64,000 bases of DNA from Mucilaginibacter roseus (GTDB taxonomy: Bacteria; Bacteroidota; Bacteroidia; Sphingobacteriales; Sphingobacteriaceae), in contig NZ_JAJPWV010000001.1 in assembly GCF_021215455.1 (NCBI RefSeq), forward strand, positions 930,001-994,000. Direction: 5' to 3'. Made by a program: the position numbers and the translations under genes. Numbering within the stretch: the stretch's first letter is position 1; each line of letters opens with the position of its first letter. The notes beneath the pieces were generated by a model, which did not search any database, was not told where the DNA came from, and saw only the letters and a program-made list of their open reading frames with translations. Below are positions 9,021-18,276 of the stretch, piece by piece.

Positions 9021-11141
9021 ATGTTTCCAAAAGTCTTATTTAGTTTATGCTGTGTTTGTTTTCTACAACTCGAAATTCGTGTGTTAGCTCAGCAAGCGCA
9101 TATCAAAGTTGACGCCAGTAAAGTTTTGAACCGCATACCTGAAAAACTTTATGGTTCGTGCATTGAGGATGTGAATCACGAGATATATGGAGGCTTGTAT
9201 GATCAGCGAATATTTGGTGAAAGCTTTGAAGAACCAGCGCTGGGCCCTCAAATTACAGGCTGGCAAGCATTAGGTGGCCATTGGAAGAGTGATCAAAATG
9301 AAATACAGGTGAACGCCGGCGAGGGTTTTAAGCTCGTCAGAAATAAAAGACCCGTCGGCGCCTACACGGTAAGCCTGCAACTGAAATTTGGCAGCAGGAA
9401 TGACAACGCCGGAATTTTAGTAAACGTAAACAACGCACGTACCGGAGCAGACAGATTTAACGGCTATGAAATAAGCATCGATCCCAATAAAAGGGTTTTG
9501 GTATTCGGCAAGCATCAAAACAACTGGACACCGCTACAGGAGGTTAAAACGGATATCGATTTTAAGGCATGGATCAAATTGAAAGTTAAAGTTGATAACA
9601 ATCATTTTACTGTTTACATAAATGATAAAAATGAACCAATTGCCGATTTAACGGATCATAATAATCCTTTGCCTTCAGGCCATTTCGCTTTGCGTACTTA
9701 CAACGCTGATGTAACGTACAAGCAGATTGCTTTTAATAACGTTATTGAAAAATTCACATCCAAAACTCAGTTACAAGTTAGTGGCGCATGGGATGTAGTA
9801 AATACTGCAAATAATGCAGGTTATGCTTTAGTGACTGACGCCTATAACGGCAGCCAGGCGCAACTTATAATGCATAACGGCGGCAAAGGTTTAACCGGGA
9901 TAGCCAACAGAGGCTTGAACAGATGGGGCATCGCGATTAAAAAAGGCAATACTTATACCGGCGAATTGTATTTAAAAGCTCAGGGTATAAAGGATGGCGC
10001 TACCGTGTCACTGCAAAGCGCTGACGGGCGGAAAATGTATGCCAGCCACACGATAAAAAGTGTCACCAGCAAATGGGCGCCATATTCGTTCAGGTTAAAA
10101 TCCAACCAAACGGATGGTAACGCGCGTTTTGTAGTAACTATCAACAGTAAAGGTAAGTTATTGGTAGATCAGGCGACGCTTATTTGTAAACAGGAGCAGT
10201 TTAAGGGGTTGCGCATACGCAATGATATTGCACAGACTATGCAACAGGAAGGCCTTAACTTTTTAAGATACGGTGGCACCATGGTTAATGCTGAAGGATA
10301 TCGATTTAAAAAAATGATAGGCCTACGCCAAAACCGGCCGCCATACAAGGGGCATTGGTATCCGTACTCCACTAACGGATTTGGTATTGAAGATTTTCTG
10401 CAATTTTGCGAAGCCGCTGGATTCGAGGCTGCATTTGCCGTAAATATTGAGGAAACGCCTGAAGACATGGCTGATATGGTGGAATATTTAAAAGGAAGCA
10501 TTAACACCAAGTGGGGAAAATTACGCGCCCAAAATGGTCACCCGGTGCCTTACAAAGTGAAGTATATTGAGATAGGCAACGAAGAAGTGATTTTTCAGGG
10601 TGATGTAGCGGCTGATTATGAACATTATGCCGAAAGGTTTGTAAAACTTCGCGATGCCATGCACGCCAAGGATAGTACTATTAAATTTATTTGTTCAGCC
10701 TGGTGGCGGCCCAATTCGCCAAACATGAAACGCGTGTTTAGAGCAATAAACGGAAAAGCTGATTACTGGGATTTGCATACCGATGCCGACGCACCCAATT
10801 CCGGTAGTAAAGTAGATAGTTCGCTTACACAAATGAAAGTGTTATTTTTAAAATGGGATCCGAATACCCGGCTTAAATGTGCCATATTTGAGGAGAACGG
10901 GGGCAGGCATGATGTTGCACGCGCGTTAGGGCACGCCACTACTTTAAATGCCGTTAGGCGCCATGGCGATTTTGTACTTACATCGTGCGCGGCCAATGCC
11001 CTGCAACCACTCGGTCAAAACGATAACGGGTGGGATCAGGGACAAATATTCTTTACGCCTTCGCAGGTATGGGGCATGCCACCTTTTTATGCCCAGCAGA
11101 TGGCGTCAGCCAATCATCAACCGTTAAATTACAAGCAATAG
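9021..11141 (+). CDS. GH51 alpha-L-arabinofuranosidase, C-terminus cut by frameshift
   Basis: As read, a 706-residue secreted GH51 enzyme. It has a signal peptide, then LYGSCIEDVNHEIYGGLYDQ, an inserted lectin-like beta-sandwich (about 85-245), and a carbohydrate-binding-like part (about 250-390). The catalytic barrel follows, with acid/base Glu521 in EIGNEEV and the nucleophile in IFEENGG (Glu624/625). It releases terminal alpha-L-arabinofuranose from arabinan or arabinoxylan. The frame shifts near 11117-11123. The current protein ends in an unrelated 4-5 residues and lacks its last beta-sandwich strands, which continue in another frame to 11440. Both catalytic Glu residues are kept. Restoring one base would give about 806 residues. 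A sequencing error is a real alternative to a true lesion. Confidence 0.85.
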   Translation: MFPKVLFSLCCVCFLQLEIRVLAQQAHIKVDASKVLNRIPEKLYGSCIEDVNHEIYGGLYDQRIFGESFEEPALGPQITGWQALGGHWKSDQNEIQVNAGEGFKLVRNKRPVGAYTVSLQLKFGSRNDNAGILVNVNNARTGADRFNGYEISIDPNKRVLVFGKHQNNWTPLQEVKTDIDFKAWIKLKVKVDNNHFTVYINDKNEPIADLTDHNNPLPSGHFALRTYNADVTYKQIAFNNVIEKFTSKTQLQVSGAWDVVNTANNAGYALVTDAYNGSQAQLIMHNGGKGLTGIANRGLNRWGIAIKKGNTYTGELYLKAQGIKDGATVSLQSADGRKMYASHTIKSVTSKWAPYSFRLKSNQTDGNARFVVTINSKGKLLVDQATLICKQEQFKGLRIRNDIAQTMQQEGLNFLRYGGTMVNAEGYRFKKMIGLRQNRPPYKGHWYPYSTNGFGIEDFLQFCEAAGFEAAFAVNIEETPEDMADMVEYLKGSINTKWGKLRAQNGHPVPYKVKYIEIGNEEVIFQGDVAADYEHYAERFVKLRDAMHAKDSTIKFICSAWWRPNSPNMKRVFRAINGKADYWDLHTDADAPNSGSKVDSSLTQMKVLFLKWDPNTRLKCAIFEENGGRHDVARALGHATTLNAVRRHGDFVLTSCAANALQPLGQNDNGWDQGQIFFTPSQVWGMPPFYAQQMASANHQPLNYKQ

Positions 11142-11440
11142 CCGATGGTGACCTGGATGTTACAGCGACGCTTAGTGATGACCGAAAACAGCTTGTGTTG
11201 CACGTTGTGAATCCGTTGACTAAGGCTATCAACACTAAAGTTGAATTAAATGGTACCAAAAGCCATTCAGGCAGCGCTACCTTAACGCAACTGGCAGGCG
11301 AACCTGACGGTACTAACAGCTTAACCCAACCTAAACGCATTATTCCTGCAAACCTAAAGGTAAACTTTAACAGCCATAATTTTGACTACACTTTCCTGGC
11401 ATCATCATACAGTATTCTTCTTTTTAACCTTTTAAATTAA
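11118..11440 (+). pseudogene. Frameshifted 3' part of the GH51 gene
   Basis: This segment encodes the missing C-terminal domain of the GH51 enzyme in the neighbouring frame: VKLQAIADGDLDVTATLSDD, then LVLHVVNPLTKAINTKVEL, ending in YTFLASSYSILLFNLLN. That is the typical end of Bacteroidota GH51 proteins. It has no start signal of its own. Upstream codons and downstream codons differ by one base, consistent with loss of one nucleotide (for example CCGGTT becoming CCGTT near 11118-11122). It stops 9 nt before the GH127 gene. Confidence 0.75.
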
Positions 11441-11449
11441 CTATCAATC

Positions 11450-13471
11450 ATGATCGTAAAATACACTTTAACCGCATTATTAGCCGGTATAATTACACTT
11501 GTGGAAGCAGCTTTCGTAGATGCACAGAATATTAAGCCCGTTGATGTAAAGCATGTTAAAATAAACAACGGATTTTGGTCGCCGAAACTCAAGGTGATAC
11601 ACGACGTAACGGTGTACGATGTGCTTGATAAACTGGAAGGTAATTATAAGCCCGACCGGGAGGATCTGATAAAAGAAAAGGAAAAAACCGGCCGTACACG
11701 CAACGCCTTTTTAAATTTTGACCGGGTAGCACAAGGCAAAAGTAATATCGGCCAGTTTGATGGACCGCCCTGGTATGACGGATTAGTATACGAAAGTATA
11801 CGTGGTGCCGCCGATCTGCTAATTGCACAACCCGATAAAAAACTCGAACAAAAGCTCGATGCATATATCGAAAGGATAGCCAAGGCACAGGCTGCCGATC
11901 CGGAAGGATATATTAATACTTACACCACGCTCAACCGGCCTGCGCAAAGGTGGGGTACCAATGGCGGCGATGACCGTTGGCAGCACGATCTGTACAACGC
12001 AGGAATGCTGGTTGAGGCTGGTGTACATTATTATGATGCCACCGGCAAAACCAAGCTGTTAGGTGTAGCTGTAAAAATGGCCGATTACATGTGCAAGGTT
12101 ATAGGTGATGCACCCAAAATGAACATTATACCCGGCCATGCTGGTCCGGAAGAGGCCTTTTTTAAGCTTTATTTATTACTTAAGGCACAACCTGAATTAG
12201 CCAATAAGTTAAACACAAAGGCCACGCCCGATGCTTATTTACACCTGGCTAAATACTGGATCGAGCATCGCGGGTTTCCGGCTGATGCGGATGGTGCCCG
12301 TAAACGCCAGGCTTATGGCAGTTATAATCAAGACGACCAATCCGTTTTTACACAGCAAACCATAGAGGGGCATGCAGTGCGCGCCACTTTGTTAGGCACA
12401 GCAATATCGGCTATAGGAGCTTATAAAAACGACCAACGATATATAAATACGGCAAACCGATATTGGGATAACATGGCAGGCAAACGTACATTTATTACCG
12501 GCGGGCAGGGCGCTATTGCTGAAGATGAAAAATTCGGGCCTGATTATTATCTCCCTGAATCAGCTTACCTGGAAACTTGTGCAGCAATAGGAGCAGCTTT
12601 TTTTAGTCAACGTATGAATGAATTGCAGGCTGATGGCAAGTATATGGATGAGTTCGAAAGGGCTTTGTATAACAATATTTTAGCAGGTGTATCATTAGAT
12701 GGCCGCCATTATCATTATGAAAATCCGCTTCAGGCAACCAACCACCCGAGATGGGAGTGGCATAGCTGCCCGTGCTGCCCACCCATGATCTTAAAAATGG
12801 CAGGAGCCCTGCCTGGTTTTATTTACGGTACCGATGCTAAAAACGGCGTTTATGTAAATTTATTTATTGGCAGCAATGCAACCATTGGCGAGGGTAAAAG
12901 TATTACAAGAGTAAGCCAGAAAACTGAATATCCATGGAAAGGGGCGGTTAATATCAGTGTTGATCCAGAAACAACAAAAAGCTTCTCGGTATATGTACGC
13001 ATACCAGGCTGGGCCACCGGTACCGAAAATCCATTCGGCTTGTATAACGCCGAGCAGAAAGGCAAGGTTGCTTTACAGGTAAATGGTCAGGCGGTACCTG
13101 TTAATATTCAAAAAGGCTATGCTGTAATTACCCGTAAATGGAAAAAAGGGGATAAAATTATGTTGAGCCTGCCTATGGAGCCGAGAGTTGTTAGTGCAAA
13201 TACATTGGTAAAAGAACTAAACAATAAGCGGGCAATCGCTGCAGGCCCATTGGTTTATGCTTTTGAAGCTAATGATAACAAAAGCTTAAACGTTGGCAAT
13301 CTTACAAATCAAAACAAACTTGACGTTAAAAATCAACCCGATTTATTGAATGGTATCAACATCATAAAAGTTAAAGCCAGTAATTCATCATCTGCACTTA
13401 CTGCAATACCCTTTTATTCAATAGGCAACAGGGGTAATGCAACTTATCAGGTTTGGTTACAATCCCAATAA
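11450..13471 (+). CDS. GH127 beta-L-arabinofuranosidase (DUF1680), secreted
   Basis: A 673-residue enzyme with a signal peptide (about 1-25, ending FVDAQ). The family has an (alpha/alpha)6 barrel with a zinc-bound catalytic cysteine. The expected ligands are visible as Glu and Cys in LETCAAIGAAFF and the Cys pair in HSCPCCPPM, the second group holding the nucleophile Cys. It removes beta-L-arabinofuranosyl residues such as those on hydroxyproline-rich plant glycoproteins and RG-II. It starts 9 nt after the GH51 frame ends, so the two form an operon downstream of the AraC-controlled promoter. The C-terminal beta-sandwich is complete. Confidence 0.92.
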   Translation: MIVKYTLTALLAGIITLVEAAFVDAQNIKPVDVKHVKINNGFWSPKLKVIHDVTVYDVLDKLEGNYKPDREDLIKEKEKTGRTRNAFLNFDRVAQGKSNIGQFDGPPWYDGLVYESIRGAADLLIAQPDKKLEQKLDAYIERIAKAQAADPEGYINTYTTLNRPAQRWGTNGGDDRWQHDLYNAGMLVEAGVHYYDATGKTKLLGVAVKMADYMCKVIGDAPKMNIIPGHAGPEEAFFKLYLLLKAQPELANKLNTKATPDAYLHLAKYWIEHRGFPADADGARKRQAYGSYNQDDQSVFTQQTIEGHAVRATLLGTAISAIGAYKNDQRYINTANRYWDNMAGKRTFITGGQGAIAEDEKFGPDYYLPESAYLETCAAIGAAFFSQRMNELQADGKYMDEFERALYNNILAGVSLDGRHYHYENPLQATNHPRWEWHSCPCCPPMILKMAGALPGFIYGTDAKNGVYVNLFIGSNATIGEGKSITRVSQKTEYPWKGAVNISVDPETTKSFSVYVRIPGWATGTENPFGLYNAEQKGKVALQVNGQAVPVNIQKGYAVITRKWKKGDKIMLSLPMEPRVVSANTLVKELNNKRAIAAGPLVYAFEANDNKSLNVGNLTNQNKLDVKNQPDLLNGINIIKVKASNSSSALTAIPFYSIGNRGNATYQVWLQSQ

Positions 13472-13567
13472 CTTTAATATAAATATATAGCGGTTATGTT
13501 GATTTGCTTGCAACAAATAACCTCTCATCTCTGTTAATCATGAGGTTTTAGCTACTACCTCATATAC

Positions 13568-14251
13568 ATGGAAATTGATTGGCATAATATATTTCTTAAT
13601 GATCTTGACTTAAGTTATATCGCGGAGATTGTGTTACGCACAGTTTTAATGTTTGCTTTCATCCTTATATTGCTAAGGCTGTCGGGCAAGAAAGGGGTGA
13701 GGCAACTTAGTATTTTTGAGGTTGCAATTATTATCGCACTTGGCTCCGCGGCCGGCGACCCGATGTTTAATAAAGATTTTGCCATACTTCCATCGCTGTT
13801 AGTGTTTGTAATTATATTGGCGTTTTATCGGGTGCTCACTTACATAGCCGCAAAAAATGAAAAGTTTGAAAGCATTCTTGAGGGCAACGCCATGTACATA
13901 ATTGAAGATGGCATGTTTACCTTACAGGAAGAAACAGACAACACATTTGCTAAGGATGAGTTTTTTGCTGAGATGCGCGCCATGAGCATAGAACACGTAG
14001 GGCAGGTGCGCACAGCCATTTTAGAAACCAACGGACAGGTAAGTTTCTTTTTTTACAATGATGAGGAAGTCAGACCGGGATTGCCTGTCCTGCCCAAACC
14101 CTATAACAAGCGGTCTAAAAATTTGAAGGTATCAGGTTCATACGCTTGCACATTTTGCGGACGAGTTGAAGAACGCGTTACTGCAGGGCAATGCGGGCGT
14201 TGCAACCATGATGAATGGGTTACCGCTATTCAAACACGAAGGATAGCTTAA
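13568..14251 (+). CDS. DUF421 (YetF-like) membrane protein with C-terminal zinc ribbon
   Basis: A 227-residue protein. Three membrane helices occupy about residues 15-95, including RLSGKKGVRQLSIFEVAIII, the hallmark of DUF421/YetF. A cytoplasmic alpha/beta domain follows (about 95-175). The tail adds two Cys pairs, CTFC and CGRC, separated by 15 residues, which look like a zinc ribbon. The function of DUF421 proteins is unsettled; some in Bacillus affect spore or membrane properties. The neighbouring gene also encodes a small two-CxxC protein, but nothing ties the two together beyond proximity. Confidence 0.85.
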   Translation: MEIDWHNIFLNDLDLSYIAEIVLRTVLMFAFILILLRLSGKKGVRQLSIFEVAIIIALGSAAGDPMFNKDFAILPSLLVFVIILAFYRVLTYIAAKNEKFESILEGNAMYIIEDGMFTLQEETDNTFAKDEFFAEMRAMSIEHVGQVRTAILETNGQVSFFFYNDEEVRPGLPVLPKPYNKRSKNLKVSGSYACTFCGRVEERVTAGQCGRCNHDEWVTAIQTRRIA

Positions 14252-14345
14252 AGGATTGAAGCTGTAAGATTTATTAAAAACTTAACAAAGGCTATCAGCA
14301 AAATCAGGTTATATAACAATATCTTTACAGACCCTTATTTTTACT

Positions 14346-14537
14346 ATGTCTGTACCCTTAACATTGATCACTTCTGACGTTAATAAATGTCCGAAGTGCG
14401 GTAACGTGATTTTAACACGGCTGAAGCGTAATTTACTATTCAAAACTATTTCGCCTGACTCTAAACGCTATAAGTGCATGAAATGCTTTGCCACGTTTTA
14501 TGTAAGAAATCAGTCAGCCAAAGGAGTGGAGCAATAG
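14346..14537 (+). CDS. Small zinc-ribbon protein
   Basis: A 63-residue cytoplasmic protein with two Cys pairs, CPKC (about 15-18) and CMKC (about 44-47), forming a predicted zinc ribbon with aromatic and basic residues around it. Such small proteins may bind nucleic acid or protein partners. I do not recognise the family. It lies 94 nt after the DUF421 gene on the same strand and ends in front of a bidirectional hairpin. Confidence 0.65.
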   Translation: MSVPLTLITSDVNKCPKCGNVILTRLKRNLLFKTISPDSKRYKCMKCFATFYVRNQSAKGVEQ

Positions 14538-14556
14538 TTTTATACTAAACCAGTAT

Positions 14557-14614
14557 AGTTACCCAGCAAACATCTAACCGTATGAAGATTGTTATATTGC
14601 CGGGTAACTTTTAA
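14557..14614. terminator. Bidirectional terminator between convergent genes
   Basis: A 13-bp inverted repeat, AGTTACCCAGCAA (14557-14569) with TTGCCGGGTAACT (14597-14609), has one wobble and a 27-nt loop. It is followed by a short T run. It lies exactly between the convergent small zinc-ribbon gene and the metallopeptidase gene. Confidence 0.6.
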
Positions 14615-14623
14615 ATACTAAGG

Positions 14624-15658
14624 TTATATATTTTTGCTGCTATAAACCAAATGCAATACCGGGTCTGCTGAATAAGCCGCCCACAACTCATCAAGCGTTT
14701 TTCCGGAAAGATCAACCCAGGTACTTTCTTTAAATGTGCCATTCCTGAGCTCTTTGTCGATGGCTACAATCATTCCTGGTTTAATTTTTTGATCTATCCA
14801 TTCAAAAAAACGAGCTGTTGTACGGTAGCTATCTTTGTAGCCTTGAGGTTTTGCTTTAAATGATGGTAAATACCATTTTGAGCCAACATTATCTACACCG
14901 TATTTATAACGGATGAAATCAGCAATACCCTCGGTTAGCCAAACAAGATCACGCCCGTAGCTATAACCATAACCCTGAACGAGGTGCATGCCTTCGTGGG
15001 TTACTACGTCCACATCATACGGAAATTTATTCATGTACTTAGTAGAAAACAGAATACGATTACCGGAAGCTTCGGCCACGCCGTTGTATGCGGTATCAGT
15101 TACAAAAACTACATCACGCGTAGCTTTATCGTTAAACATACTAACCAGCTTTGGATAAACTTCAAAGTAGGTTTCAATCAGATTTTTTTGGATAGTAGCG
15201 TCAAAGTTTGAGTTTTTGTTAACAAATACTAATGAATATCCATCTTTCTTAATAGTGTCAACCGATGTCCAGTTTTTATGAAAAGCATCGTTGAGGTGTT
15301 GTTCTAAAGCATTCAGATTCTTTTTGCTTTTCAGCCATTTTCCATTGGCAATAATTTCACCAGGAATAGCTTTTATTGTAAAATTTTTCACGGTATCGAT
15401 GATGCGCATGGTAACCTCACGTTTTGTACGATACCCGTCAGCGGTAGCAAAACCAGGATAAGTGTTTCGGAATGCCATGCCAAGTTTAGCAGTGTCAATT
15501 TTTGTTTTGGCTACATCAATAACAGTCAACGCGTATGGCCTTGGCTGATAGCGCCTGCGTTGCGGATTTTGCGCGTTTGAACTGCCTGGAGTATTTTGTG
15601 CAAACGCTGATATACACAAAAGCACAAGCAAATTAATACTGGTAAATAGTTTAATCAT
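14624..15658 (-). CDS. Secreted basic-secretory-protein-family metallopeptidase
   Basis: A 344-residue exported protein with signal peptide MIKLFTSINLLVLLCISAFA. The C-terminal two thirds match the plant-type basic secretory protein family (PF04450). The zinc site is HEGMH at 221-225, and the third ligand is probably Glu243 in WLTEGIADFIRYKYG. An extra N-terminal domain of about 90 residues precedes it, perhaps for regulation or protein contact. Family members are zinc-dependent endopeptidase-like enzymes. It is transcribed alone, and its promoter region is 15659-15840. The substrate is unknown. Confidence 0.88.
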   Translation of the reverse strand: MIKLFTSINLLVLLCISAFAQNTPGSSNAQNPQRRRYQPRPYALTVIDVAKTKIDTAKLGMAFRNTYPGFATADGYRTKREVTMRIIDTVKNFTIKAIPGEIIANGKWLKSKKNLNALEQHLNDAFHKNWTSVDTIKKDGYSLVFVNKNSNFDATIQKNLIETYFEVYPKLVSMFNDKATRDVVFVTDTAYNGVAEASGNRILFSTKYMNKFPYDVDVVTHEGMHLVQGYGYSYGRDLVWLTEGIADFIRYKYGVDNVGSKWYLPSFKAKPQGYKDSYRTTARFFEWIDQKIKPGMIVAIDKELRNGTFKESTWVDLSGKTLDELWAAYSADPVLHLVYSSKNI

Positions 15659-15840
15659 TTGTTAGTTGGTTTTTGCATTAAATATAAATCAACCTGTAAT
15701 AATATCTTGTAAAAAGAATGTTGCTTTTATGCCTATAACATTTCGATAAATCAACCTCAGCTTTTAAACCAGTTACAGCAAGAACTATCTAAGTTAAATA
15801 ATTCATATAATTAATATTATGTTAAGTAATTGGTGATTTT

Positions 15841-15867
15841 AATAGGGCCTCTTTATAAGGCCCTATT
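15841..15867 (-). terminator. Hairpin downstream of the second TPR gene
   Basis: AATAGGGCCT (15841-15850) and AGGCCCTATT (15858-15867) form a perfect 10-bp stem with a 7-nt loop, 3 nt beyond the TPR gene's stop. The T run is stronger on the plus strand, so the polarity is not certain. The remaining 15659-15840 stretch holds nothing else I recognise. Confidence 0.6.
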
Positions 15868-15870
15868 TTA

Positions 15871-17139
15871 TTAAAGTGCTTCTATTTGCTTTTGAACTTT
15901 ATTTGCGTTAGCTGTATCCTTTTTACCTAAGTAATAAGTTTTAAGGTTCGTTAAAGCTTCAGGTGATTTTGGATTCAACTCCACAGCTTTATCCAAATAA
16001 GGCTTTGCGGCGTCAAATAAACCATTTGCTTTAGCTACAGCAGCAACATATTCTTTTTGTTTGTTAACCGGCAATGCGTTGGCTGCGTTATAAGCGTCAA
16101 TAGCCGGGTTAACCATCACAAAACCTAAATTAAGTGCAGCGTCAGCATAATTCGGATCAAGCTCAAGCGCTTTTTTGTACATCTCGGCAGATTTTGCGTA
16201 AGCTTGCTCTTTCTTAGCTAAAAAAGGCGCTTTAGCAGCCGGAGTTTTGGCTTTCTTGGCATCTTTATCGGCCATGTCAGCAACCTTTGCATAAGTTATA
16301 CCACCATAGTAGTATAAAGCTTTGTCTTTAGGGCTATTGGCAATAGCTGCCTCAATTTTTGAAACCGCTTCAGTTTCTTTACCCTGAACCAGGCTGATCT
16401 CAATTTCGCGTGAACGCAGGTTAGCACTTGTTGGAAATTTTTGAACACCTTCTGATACAGTTTTCAAGGCGCTTGCAGTATCTTTGCTCATCAAGTAACT
16501 GCTGGCCAGGTCATTATAAATATCTGCTTTTTTGCTGTAGTTGGTAGTCAGCAATTTTTGGTAACCGCTGATAGCCATTGGTAAAAATTTGGCATCGTCC
16601 CTACCCGCGTTAGCTGCTGATAAAGCAGTGTAATATATCGCGTTTGTGTCTTCAGGTAAAATCTGGCGGTAAGTATCAAACGAAGTATACGCCAGGTTAT
16701 ATTTACCGGCTTGATACTGCTTAACGCCCTGATTTAAAGCATACTGCGCAAGGTAACGCTCACCGTTATTTACTAATTCTTTTAATTCTTTATCATCGCC
16801 CTTTGTATCAAGCTCTTTAGCTTTTTTGATCGCTTCAGCAGCTGCTGTTTGCAACGGAGCCGCGGTGGTTTCAACGCTGTCGCGCGAAGCTAAAGCCGCA
16901 TACACCACACCTTTTACAGCATATGTTAAAGGCAAATTTGCGGTTTTTTCGTGTGCAGCAGCTTTGTCAATTGCAATTTTAGCATCACCTAAGCTTTTTA
17001 CCGCTACGGTTGCCATTGCTTCTTTAGTACTCTCATACTTCTGATACTCTTCCTTAGCTTTATTAAGCTCACCTTTTTGTGCAAAGGCTGTAGTTGTAGC
17101 AAGAGCAAGCACACCAGCCGTTAAAAGTTTAATTTTCAT
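15871..17139 (-). CDS. Exported TPR-repeat protein
   Basis: A 422-residue protein with a signal peptide (MKIKLLTAGVLALATTTAFA) and a body of tetratricopeptide-like helix pairs. Clear TPR units are KSAEMYKKALELDPNYADAA and the region near PYLDKAVELNPKSPEALTNL. It probably acts as a periplasmic or outer-membrane scaffold; no catalytic motif is visible. Its start codon overlaps the end of the upstream TPR gene by 11 nt, indicating translational coupling in a gyrA-TPR-TPR operon. Confidence 0.85.
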   Translation of the reverse strand: MKIKLLTAGVLALATTTAFAQKGELNKAKEEYQKYESTKEAMATVAVKSLGDAKIAIDKAAAHEKTANLPLTYAVKGVVYAALASRDSVETTAAPLQTAAAEAIKKAKELDTKGDDKELKELVNNGERYLAQYALNQGVKQYQAGKYNLAYTSFDTYRQILPEDTNAIYYTALSAANAGRDDAKFLPMAISGYQKLLTTNYSKKADIYNDLASSYLMSKDTASALKTVSEGVQKFPTSANLRSREIEISLVQGKETEAVSKIEAAIANSPKDKALYYYGGITYAKVADMADKDAKKAKTPAAKAPFLAKKEQAYAKSAEMYKKALELDPNYADAALNLGFVMVNPAIDAYNAANALPVNKQKEYVAAVAKANGLFDAAKPYLDKAVELNPKSPEALTNLKTYYLGKKDTANANKVQKQIEAL

Positions 17140-18268
17140 AAGATACTTTATCAGTTAACTGTTTAAGTTTATTGTTTACTTTATTTAATTGCCTTGTGTT
17201 GCCAGTGCGCTGATATATCTGCTGCAGCAATTGCAGGCTTTTTACATCTGTCGGCAAAATTTCGGCAGCCTTCTGCAGCCATTTTGATGCGTAGTAAATA
17301 TCCTTTAAAACGTCATCATCTTTTTTGTCAATCGCGCTTTTTTTATAATACAGCAATCCAAGGTTAAAAACCGGATCGAAAGCTACACTATTTAATTCAA
17401 TCGCTTGCAAATAAAGCTCTTCGGCTCTATCATATTTTGAAAGCTGGTCATAACAATTGGCTGCCACAAATATAACATCCGGATTGTTTTTATATTCAGC
17501 TATAAGCTTAGGCAACAAAGGTTCTAACGCTTTATAGTCTTTTTTGTTATTGTAAATGTTTGCTTCATCCATCAGCAGAAATTTATCGCCCGGTAACAGC
17601 GTTTTCCCTCTTTTTATAATATCAAGCGCGCGGGCGGTGTCCCCTACCGCCATATTAATATTAGCAGCTGTTTGGATGTACTCAGGCTTGATGTTATCGC
17701 CGTCAATAAGCGAATTATAAAAATTAGCCGCTTGCTGTAAATTACCAAGTTTGGTATTGGAATACGCCAGGTAAGCGTTAAGCGGTTTATAAGATGGATC
17801 GTAAAAATGGGCACGGCTAAAATACTGCTCAGCGTTGGTAAAGTCGGACCGGTTCATGTACCCAAACCCAATACGTATAGCTGCATTTGCAAGGCATTGC
17901 CTAATGAATTTCAACTCGTCCGGATAGCGGTTGATCTTAGGGTGTTTGGATAGCTTGTTGTCTACAAAATCAGCAGTGGTATTAAAAAAATCCCCGGGTT
18001 GGTTTAATTTATTAGTGGTATCTACCTGTAAAATAGTAGCGTATACCAATCCGCGGTACGTGATCTTTTCAATATTATTTGAATCACGGCGGCTGGTAAC
18101 TAAACTGTCGATGGATTTTTTTGCCCTGCCGAGCCAGTTAATATCTTTTGTTTGTTGATAAAAACCAAGGCTGTTTGCCACGGTCTTCAGCGCTTCAGAT
18201 TGACCGAAGGCTAACGGCGCGGCAAACAGCGTTATCAAAATGGTGATTATTACTTTACGGCAATGCAT
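17129..18268 (-). CDS. Exported TPR-repeat protein following gyrA
   Basis: A 379-residue protein with a signal peptide (MHCRKVIITILITLFAAPLAF) and several TPRs, such as the ones around FTNAEQYFSRAHFYDPSYKP and YDRAEELYLQAIELNSVAFD. It lies 8 nt after gyrA's stop and overlaps the following TPR gene by 11 nt. This gyrA-TPR order is common in Bacteroidota. It presumably works with its neighbour in the envelope, and the link with gyrase is positional only. Confidence 0.85.
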   Translation of the reverse strand: MHCRKVIITILITLFAAPLAFGQSEALKTVANSLGFYQQTKDINWLGRAKKSIDSLVTSRRDSNNIEKITYRGLVYATILQVDTTNKLNQPGDFFNTTADFVDNKLSKHPKINRYPDELKFIRQCLANAAIRIGFGYMNRSDFTNAEQYFSRAHFYDPSYKPLNAYLAYSNTKLGNLQQAANFYNSLIDGDNIKPEYIQTAANINMAVGDTARALDIIKRGKTLLPGDKFLLMDEANIYNNKKDYKALEPLLPKLIAEYKNNPDVIFVAANCYDQLSKYDRAEELYLQAIELNSVAFDPVFNLGLLYYKKSAIDKKDDDVLKDIYYASKWLQKAAEILPTDVKSLQLLQQIYQRTGNTRQLNKVNNKLKQLTDKVSYEN

Positions 18269-18276
18269 CCAAATTA

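Noticed and set aside
11030..11117. Independent gene starting at ATG 11030
   Set aside because: The first 29 codons are out-of-frame GH51 sequence; only the part after about 11118 encodes conserved GH51 C-terminal sequence.
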